Positions 28,920 through 35,171 of a stretch of DNA of 64,000 nt are shown here, one piece after another. How positions within the stretch are numbered: the first letter of the stretch is position 1; each line of letters starts with the position of its first letter. The notes under the pieces are model-generated. The model saw nothing but the letters and a program-made list of their open reading frames with translations. It searched no databases and had not been told where the DNA came from. Where the stretch lies: contig CANMLU010000009.1 in the NCBI GenBank assembly GCA_947498815.1, positions 174,316-238,315 on the forward strand, written 5' to 3'. The position numbers were made by a program, and so were the translations under genes. This stretch comes from an uncultured Aquimarina sp. Lineage in GTDB: Bacteria > Bacteroidota > Bacteroidia > Flavobacteriales > Flavobacteriaceae.

Positions 28920-31900
28920 TAATTTAGGGAAGCTATAAATGTGTTTATTTCTATTTTAATATAACTAAATCCTTTACCATTTACAGGTAAAAGTTGATCA
29001 TACTGTTGTTCTTGATCTCGACTAGGAACTATCTTTTTACTGATTTCGGCATTTGATAACCCATTCACAAAAACATACTCTAAGTCTTCGTTTACTAATT
29101 CTAAATGAGAAATATCCAACAACGAATAAGAAAAAAACTGCTTACGTTGTGGCCGTATTCCTTCCTCAAGATATTGATGATGCACCCAAAGTAATTTCTT
29201 ATTGGTATCATAATACGAAATCAATAATTGCGGAATCGTAACTTCTTGTAATCCTGAATTAAAAAGGAATCCATTTATTTCCTTTTCTTCTATTGAAATA
29301 TCATTAATTGCAACCTCTTTATATAGATCAGTGGTAGCCACATTTCCGGTACATTGAAGATTAAATTTTTGAGGAATACCTTCTAAATTTACTGGTATAA
29401 ACTGATTCGGATTAAAAGTTTTGGGTTTTGATTCTTCATTATTTACCCAGGCAATACTTTCAAAATCAATACGAAAACTAGTGGTTTCTTTTGGCATCAG
29501 TTTATGTTTCATCTGGTGTTTTACATTATAAGCGGCTAATTTCTTGTCTTCTTTACCGTATAATGTTCCTGTGACAACAACATCTGCAGGTACATTATCG
29601 ACATTTTGTAATTCACCAATAACACTGTACCGTTCTTCATGTTTAACGATCTTTGCCGTAAGAACTTCTAAAACTGGTTGTTTAAGCACATCTTCATGAT
29701 GTGTTTGCTCTGAGGTTATTCGGCGACGCCCATGATTATAAAACGTTGTTCTATTCTCGGCAAACAATTGATCTGGTGGGATGTCTAAATCATACTCCAA
29801 TGGTTGCATATACCAATTACCATATCGTTTTACTAATTCATGATAAAAGGTTTTATTAATTTTTTCTAAGGGAGTAATCCATTTTGTAATTGCTTTGGCC
29901 TTGGCAGTGCTATCGGTTTGTTCTGTAATTTGTATTACAATTTCATCTAGTTTTGCATAAGAACTTAATAATCCATCGGTGACCGAAACCTCGAGCATAT
30001 ATTGATCAAGAGCCTTATTACTTTGCGGGTCTAAATAAGAATAAGCTCTTTTAAATTCCTTAAAGTCCAACGCGTCGTAGTATGCGGCCGTTAAATTTTC
30101 TGGGCTGATTTGTGTTGCATTTTTAACATAAAACATGTACATCCCAAAACCAAAAACCAATAGCATTACAAAACTCCAGATGTGGGATATCTTTACTATG
30201 TTGTCTCTAAACTCATGATATGATAGTCCATATTTTAAATACTCGGTAGTACCAATTCTTGAAGATTTCAAATCTCGTACCCATATCATTTGAATAGTTA
30301 ATACAAAAGCCAATATGGCTGTCCCCACAGGAATCAGGCCCCACATTAATTTTTGGAATGTAGGCACATCTTCTTTAGGTAAAATAGTAGACAGTGGAGG
30401 GACATTGAGTTTTTCCCAAACCATGATCCCGTTTTCTAATTGCCGTAATCGTTGCCATCCACAGAAATATAAAATTGGATCGTAGAATTTATCATTAGAG
30501 AACACATATTTCAAACTATACTTTTCTGGTACTGTAAGAAATTGTTGTAGGGAACCAATACCTTCTACTCCTCTAAACTTTGAATTCTCTAGTCGTTCTA
30601 CGGCCCTGGTAGTTAGTTCGGGTAGTCTTCTTGCAGAATGATAATTACCATCAACAGTCATCGCTTGCGTTTGGGTTGATAACCAAGCCATCTGATCTCC
30701 AAACCCAAGAGGTAAATATCGCCAATGATCATGTTGATCTTGTTTTAAGAAATTAAGAATCGGTAACATTTTTAACTTTTGGGGCTGCGAGGGTCTAAAA
30801 TACCCCAAACTCATAGTAAATACAGCGGTAAAAATAAATGTCCCGGCCAAAATTCCTCCCAAAAGTCTATGATATACATATCCGAATTTCTGCTGAATGT
30901 AATGTTTTAAATCACCTTCTATAAACCGAAAAGCAAACTCACCAAACATTGGTAATGCCATAATAGAGGCCCAGAGTGTAAATCTATCTAAGGTAAGGAT
31001 ATTGAAGGCATTCTCGCCAAGTATCATTCTTGGGATAGGTGTTGTACCTCCTGTACCAAGAATTGTTAGTAAAGAAATAGACAAACCAAAAAACAAATAT
31101 CGCTTACTAAAAAACCGATACCATATATATGGAAGTATAAATAACATAATCCCCCAGGGTATCAAAAAGAATACTAATCCTGAAGATGTAACCTCAAGAA
31201 AATTATCTCTTGAACCATGCGGAATGGGAACCTGTGTAATCGGGTTATTTTTGGTATTGATCCAATACGGTAAAATACAAACAATAATTAATACTAAAGA
31301 TCCAATCCCAAAACTTATAATTCTTTTAAACAGTTTAAAAAAGGTGGTCAGAAAAACAGAAAAGGTAACCTGCTTAAGCGTAGTAACCCTATCTTTTGAA
31401 ACATCCATAATCACCATACCAATCAAAGGAAAAATAAAAAATACCATCCCAAAGATCGGGGTCACGTGATGAGACGTTACTGTTACGGCAATTAAACTAA
31501 GTGATGTAATCAAATATCTGTATGCCCCCGTTTTGATCCACAAATAGGTCTCTGGTAATGCATGCAGAAGTATAGCAATACCTACAATACTTGGTAATTG
31601 CCCGAAAATGTGTAATGTCTCTACAAAAGAAGAAGAAAAAACAGCAAGAATAGCTGCATAACCGGCAACAGTTCTATTAGAGGTTAATAGCAATGTGAAT
31701 CGATAAATACCGGTAATAAAAAGTACAACGGCTATTATAGCCACTGCAAACAAACCAAATTTCAATCCTCCAACATAAGACAACAATGCAATAGTTTGGT
31801 GCACTAATGGCGGATATCCTATCACAGTAAATCCAGTATACCAACTATAATTCCAGGGATCAAACCAACTATTAGCATAGTGATCTGCAAAAAACAAGTG

Positions 31901-32017
31901 GATCAAGGCATCATAGGTAGATTCTAATGTAAAAAAGATACTGGTGCCATGAAAAACGACTCCAATGAGTAGAGCACTGATCAAATACTTATTTGTAGTT
32001 TTCTTGTCTATATTCAA
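28919..32017 (-). CDS. Large polytopic membrane protein (PTPS_related/GT-C-like) with periplasmic tail
   Basis: 1032 residues. About 12 transmembrane helices fill residues 10-420, with the lumenal-loop motif WYTGFTVIGYPPLVHQ after helix 1, resembling the 'PTPS_related' membrane family and GT-C-type transferases, which carry acidic or aromatic first loops. Two more helices are near 555-575 and 615-640. The remainder is a periplasmic tail with beta-rich stretches (about 740-1030). It is first in a three-gene, overlapping operon. The start is TTG at 32017, since an in-frame stop lies upstream and no ATG is close. A polymerising or modifying role in exopolysaccharide synthesis is inferred from context; no catalytic residues can be assigned. 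Confidence 0.72.
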   Translation of the reverse strand: MNIDKKTTNKYLISALLIGVVFHGTSIFFTLESTYDALIHLFFADHYANSWFDPWNYSWYTGFTVIGYPPLVHQTIALLSYVGGLKFGLFAVAIIAVVLFITGIYRFTLLLTSNRTVAGYAAILAVFSSSFVETLHIFGQLPSIVGIAILLHALPETYLWIKTGAYRYLITSLSLIAVTVTSHHVTPIFGMVFFIFPLIGMVIMDVSKDRVTTLKQVTFSVFLTTFFKLFKRIISFGIGSLVLIIVCILPYWINTKNNPITQVPIPHGSRDNFLEVTSSGLVFFLIPWGIMLFILPYIWYRFFSKRYLFFGLSISLLTILGTGGTTPIPRMILGENAFNILTLDRFTLWASIMALPMFGEFAFRFIEGDLKHYIQQKFGYVYHRLLGGILAGTFIFTAVFTMSLGYFRPSQPQKLKMLPILNFLKQDQHDHWRYLPLGFGDQMAWLSTQTQAMTVDGNYHSARRLPELTTRAVERLENSKFRGVEGIGSLQQFLTVPEKYSLKYVFSNDKFYDPILYFCGWQRLRQLENGIMVWEKLNVPPLSTILPKEDVPTFQKLMWGLIPVGTAILAFVLTIQMIWVRDLKSSRIGTTEYLKYGLSYHEFRDNIVKISHIWSFVMLLVFGFGMYMFYVKNATQISPENLTAAYYDALDFKEFKRAYSYLDPQSNKALDQYMLEVSVTDGLLSSYAKLDEIVIQITEQTDSTAKAKAITKWITPLEKINKTFYHELVKRYGNWYMQPLEYDLDIPPDQLFAENRTTFYNHGRRRITSEQTHHEDVLKQPVLEVLTAKIVKHEERYSVIGELQNVDNVPADVVVTGTLYGKEDKKLAAYNVKHQMKHKLMPKETTSFRIDFESIAWVNNEESKPKTFNPNQFIPVNLEGIPQKFNLQCTGNVATTDLYKEVAINDISIEEKEINGFLFNSGLQEVTIPQLLISYYDTNKKLLWVHHQYLEEGIRPQRKQFFSYSLLDISHLELVNEDLEYVFVNGLSNAEISKKIVPSRDQEQQYDQLLPVNGKGFSYIKIEINTFIASLN

Positions 32018-32090
32018 AGTATAATTTTCTAATACTTAAATATACAATAAAGGTTTCGCTTTCGACCAATGGTACATCCTTCGATAAGAA

Positions 32091-32176
32091 CCATTCGTCT
32101 ATAGCAAATATCTACTCATCGAAATACTCCATTTTCAGGAGTCAATCATAGCTAATTTCAAGGTATAATCCCAAAA
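32091..32176 (+). promoter_or_regulatory. Candidate LytTR site E with promoter of GT2 gene
   Basis: Half-sites TTCGTCTA (32094-32101) and CTCATCGA (32115-32122) are 21 bp apart. The -7-like TAATTTCA (32153-32160) starts 31 nt after the second half-site, and CCCAAAA lies at 32170-32176. The start codon is at 32186. It shares CCATT-GTCTATAGCAAA with site B. Confidence 0.65.
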
Positions 32177-32185
32177 TAATCTATC

Positions 32186-33007
32186 ATGAAAACTGGAATC
32201 ATTATACCGTGTTATAACGAAGAGAAGAGACTAAATGTAACTGCATTCTTAGACTTTATAAATAAAGAAAACGAGTTTCATTTATGCTTTGTAAATGATG
32301 GCAGCAAAGATGACACTATCACTATTTTAAAGACTATGCAATCTGAGAATCCTCTTAAGATTAGTGTAATCAATATAAAAAAGAACTCGGGTAAGGCAAC
32401 TGCAGTAAGAGCCGGTGCAAGATATCTTCATAGTAGAGGTGACATTACCTTTATCGGGTTTATTGATGCTGATTTATCTACCGATTTTGAGGATTTTGAT
32501 GGACTTCTAAAAACCTTAAAAACTAACAATAAATTAAGTATGGTATTTGGATCAAGAGCCAAGAATGCATCTGAAGCTATCGAAAAAGATTCCGTAAGAG
32601 CTATCTTCTCGAAAATTGTAAAGATGTTAGTATTCTTTATCTTAAGACTACCTATAGAAGATACACAATGTGGTGCTAAAGTATTTAGAGCAAAGCTTGT
32701 TCCCATATTATTTAAAAGAAGCTTCTTCAGCAGATGGTTATTTGATGTAGAAATGTTTTTAAGAATGAAAAAGCACTTTGGTAAAGTATTAATTCTAAAC
32801 AAAATCTATGAGCAACCATTACAAAGATGGGTACATATGGAGGACTCAAAACTTGGAATTAAAGATTCGTTAGAGATTCCTTACAGATTATTATCAATAT
32901 GGTTCAATTATAATGTACTACAAAGTTTAAGTTATAGCGATAAAGAAGAAATAATTGAGCCTGTTATTGAGATATTTGGGATGCCAATTACAGCTTTAGC
33001 GGCATAA
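32186..33007 (+). CDS. GT2 glycosyltransferase, dolichyl/undecaprenyl-phosphate glucosyltransferase-like
   Basis: 273 residues with a GT-A fold. GIIIPCYNEEKRLN is the nucleotide-binding entry, FVNDGSKDDT follows, and the metal-binding D-x-D is in GFIDADLSTDFEDF. Then come VFGSRAK and the ALG5/DPM-like segment PIEDTQCGAKVFRAKLVPIL, with SRWLFDVEMFLRMKK. The family transfers a sugar from a nucleotide donor to polyprenyl phosphate at the inner leaflet. It has no obvious membrane helices beyond a hydrophobic patch near 150 (MLVFFILRL). It starts from LytTR site E, divergent from the large membrane protein, which could use the lipid-linked sugar it makes. Ends in a hairpin terminator. Confidence 0.88.
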   Translation: MKTGIIIPCYNEEKRLNVTAFLDFINKENEFHLCFVNDGSKDDTITILKTMQSENPLKISVINIKKNSGKATAVRAGARYLHSRGDITFIGFIDADLSTDFEDFDGLLKTLKTNNKLSMVFGSRAKNASEAIEKDSVRAIFSKIVKMLVFFILRLPIEDTQCGAKVFRAKLVPILFKRSFFSRWLFDVEMFLRMKKHFGKVLILNKIYEQPLQRWVHMEDSKLGIKDSLEIPYRLLSIWFNYNVLQSLSYSDKEEIIEPVIEIFGMPITALAA

Positions 33008-33051
33008 CAAATAAAATACTACCGAGTACTATCACAACATTATAACAGTAA

Positions 33052-33084
33052 AAAAAGTTTCAGAACAAATCTGAAGCTTTTTTT
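33052..33084. terminator. Bidirectional terminator after GT2 gene
   Basis: The stem AGTTTCAGA / TCTGAAGCT, with A-run on the left and T-run on the right, can terminate in either direction. It is directly followed by a tRNA-like remnant. Confidence 0.85.
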
Positions 33085-33139
33085 AGCAACGAGAACTGGA
33101 TTCGAACCATTGACCTTTGTGTTATATGAGCCTATAAAG
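33084..33139 (-). pseudogene. Degenerate tRNA-Met-like remnant (3' half)
   Basis: On the plus strand TAGC..GAGAACTGGATTCGAACC, then GACCTT, GTTAT and GAGCC, aligns in order with the complement of the initiator tRNA at 41759-41831 (GGGAACAGGACTCGAACC, GACCTT, GGTTATGAGCC). The T-arm and anticodon regions are recognisable. Two extra bases interrupt the anticodon region, pairing in the acceptor stem is lost, and the 5' half has decayed beyond recognition. Confidence 0.6.
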
Positions 33140-33441
33140 ACGTAGAAATAATTATCTGTTCAAAAAGGCTTTACTAAAATTAATACTTGCAAATCAATAC
33201 AAATCGTTACATACCGACACAAATAAGTACGTATTTGCGGTAAATGAGTAATACATACCTTAAACCATCTATTATTGAAACTTTATAAACTTTTATTTAC
33301 TCTAAAATTACTTAAAACACTTTTGCATATAATAAATCCCCTTTTTAAAATGAAAAAATTATGAAGAAGGTGTAAAATGCAACAGTAAGTAATTTTGAGC
33401 GTTTTTTGTTTAATTTAGCGATCTATTGGTAATAAAATTAT
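33140..33441 (+). promoter_or_regulatory. Leader of the FecI-type sigma gene
   Basis: About 300 AT-rich bases hold no gene. A perfect -7 match, TAATTTTG, lies at 33390-33397, 45 bp before the TTG start, but no TTTG -33 element is at the right distance. The repeated ACAAAT.GTTAC / ACACAAATAAGTACG wording around 33200-33235 is weakly repetitive. Nothing else was recognised. Confidence 0.35.
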
Positions 33442-33960
33442 TTGAATAAAAAACCCACATCCTACTCCATCAAAGAGGCCAAATTCTCCAATTTGTTTGA
33501 TAGACACTATAACAGATTGTACAATTATGCCTTTAAAGTTTTAAAAGAAACTGACCTTTCTGAGGAGTTAGTTCAGGAAACATTTATCAAACTTTGGGAA
33601 AACTTTGAGGATATCAAGAAGTCTGACCGTTCTATAGAATCATTTTTAATTACAACACTCAAAAATAAAATTATAGATGAGTATAGAAAAAAACAAACCA
33701 GAGAAAAGCATACTAATTTATATGCTCTTAATACAAGTATTGAAACTCAGATTGATAAACAATGGGAATTAGCACAGCGTATTGAAGATATTTATACCAC
33801 TCTCGAACAAAAAACAACAGATATTTTCAAGTTATCCAGGGATAAAGGTTTGACCTATAAAGAAATTTCTAAACAAAAAGGTATTTCTGTAAAAACCGTA
33901 GAACTTCATATTTCAAAGGCTTTAACGGCATTTAAAAACGGCTTAAAGGATTACTTTTAA
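33442..33960 (+). CDS. ECF sigma factor, FecI-like
   Basis: 172 residues. Sigma-70 region 2 covers about 15-80 (FDRHYNRLYNYAFKVLKETD, ELVQETFIKLWENFEDI) and region 4 about 110-170 (SRDKGLTYKEISKQKGISVKTVELHISKAL). The length and order are typical of ECF sigma factors that switch on TonB receptor genes. The anti-sigma FecR gene follows 72 nt downstream and the receptor after it. The start appears to be TTG at 33442 (TTGAATAAAAAACCC), since no ATG lies within the conserved N-terminus. Confidence 0.92.
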   Translation: MNKKPTSYSIKEAKFSNLFDRHYNRLYNYAFKVLKETDLSEELVQETFIKLWENFEDIKKSDRSIESFLITTLKNKIIDEYRKKQTREKHTNLYALNTSIETQIDKQWELAQRIEDIYTTLEQKTTDIFKLSRDKGLTYKEISKQKGISVKTVELHISKALTAFKNGLKDYF

Positions 33961-34032
33961 GAAAAAAAACAGGTTTTCAATAGGGTAGTACTACTTGACA
34001 AACGTCTTTTAAGTAGTTAACACCTTTTTGGT

Positions 34033-34986
34033 ATGGAACATTTTAAAATTACAGAAACCGAACTTTGGGAATATATCTCCAAAACTGCCGATGATATAAC
34101 GATTCAAAAAGTAGAAAGATGGATGGATTCTTCAGATTTTGATGAAGCTTTATTTACTCAAATAACTACCCTTCACAATCATACTTCTAAACAAGATCCA
34201 TCTGTCGAACAAGCAAAAAAACGTTTCTTTACTACCGTCAAACCAAAAACAGTAGTCTGGAAAGATATGCTAAAGTATGCGGCCATATTGATCGTAGTAC
34301 TTTCTGGAACATATTTCTATAATACCATATCAAATAAGAATCAAATAGTTGTACAAACAACTTTTGGCGAACAAAGGAGCATTGAACTGTCAGATGGCTC
34401 CAAAGTTTGGTTAAATGCTTCAAGTAGATTAACCTATGATTTAGAAACCCCAAGAACTTTATACTTAGAAGGAGAAGGGTTTTTTGAAGTTGCAAAAGAT
34501 ACGTTGTACCCTTTTACGGTAACCACACCAGATCATATTACGGTCACAGCTTTAGGCACCAGTTTTAATGTAAAATCGTATATAGATAGCCCAGTTACAG
34601 AAACAAAATTACTTACAGGTAAAGTTAAGGTTACTTCTGATACACAGTTTAAAGAAAGTGTTATAATGATTCCTGATGATAAAGTAACCTTTTACAAGAA
34701 TACCAAAGAAGTGGTGAAATCCAAAATGGATATTAATGCGTCAAAAATTGCTTGGAAAGAAGGAAAAATACAATTCGAAAACAAAACCTTCAGAGAAATA
34801 GCAATCGACTTAAAAGCGCAATTTGGTAAACAAATCCGCTTTGAAAATGAAGGCATTGCAGCTACTAAGTTTACAGGCTCTTTTGATAATACAACTCCAA
34901 TAGATGAGATTTTTGAAATACTTAAAATTTCAAAAGACTTTAGGTATAAACGAAATACAGAAACCAATGAGTGGATAATACAATAA
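34033..34986 (+). CDS. FecR-family anti-sigma factor
   Basis: 317 residues. The N-terminal cytosolic sigma-binding part (1-75) is followed by a single transmembrane helix at about 77-95 (YAAILIVVLSGTYFY), then the periplasmic FecR domain (TFGEQRSIELSDGSKVWLNA, ... EGEGFFEVAKD, VTALGTSFNVKSY, TGKVKV). The C-terminal part (about 250-317) has the DUF4974/secretin-like fold seen in Bacteroidota FecR (FENKTFREIAIDLKAQFGKQ). It binds its sigma partner until the TonB receptor signals ligand uptake. Three hairpins separate it from the receptor gene. Confidence 0.93.
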   Translation: MEHFKITETELWEYISKTADDITIQKVERWMDSSDFDEALFTQITTLHNHTSKQDPSVEQAKKRFFTTVKPKTVVWKDMLKYAAILIVVLSGTYFYNTISNKNQIVVQTTFGEQRSIELSDGSKVWLNASSRLTYDLETPRTLYLEGEGFFEVAKDTLYPFTVTTPDHITVTALGTSFNVKSYIDSPVTETKLLTGKVKVTSDTQFKESVIMIPDDKVTFYKNTKEVVKSKMDINASKIAWKEGKIQFENKTFREIAIDLKAQFGKQIRFENEGIAATKFTGSFDNTTPIDEIFEILKISKDFRYKRNTETNEWIIQ

Positions 34987-35002
34987 AAGTTAATGGAATG
35001 AG

Positions 35003-35114
35003 ATCCCGCTGAAAAAGCGGGATTAGTTCAACTTACAATTTTGAGTTCGCCGCTATCGCGGATTTCTTAAAATTGAGTTTCACTAAAAAGTGGGAAAACT
35101 GCCATTTTCCCACT
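35003..35114 (+). promoter_or_regulatory. Three consecutive hairpins between fecR and TonB receptor genes
   Basis: Hairpin 1 (35003-35023): ATCCCGCT / AGCGGGAT, 8-bp stem, GAAAA loop. Hairpin 2 (35036-35075): CAATTTTGAG / CTTAAAATTG enclosing CCGC-TATC-GCGG. Hairpin 3 (35089-35114): AGTGGGAAAA / TTTTCCCACT, perfect 10-bp stem. None has a strong T-tract. They may protect or process the mRNA so that receptor and regulator transcripts differ in abundance, or act as an attenuator. Confidence 0.65.
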
Positions 35115-35171
35115 ATAAATGCTAAAAAATTCTAATCGCGAAATCAGTATCAATTAACAATACTCAAATGT

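Noticed and set aside
31002-31469. 155-codon open frame on the plus strand inside the large membrane protein gene
   Set aside because: It is antisense to a well-supported coding region, has no recognisable domain, and its hydrophobic/Ile-rich text reflects the complementary strand.
32024-32086. A possible LytTR-type site on the minus strand upstream of the large membrane protein (CTTATCGA and TTGGTCGA)
   Set aside because: The half-sites are only 19 bp apart and no -7 element lies 31 nt downstream, unlike the five accepted sites; it may still be a weak site.
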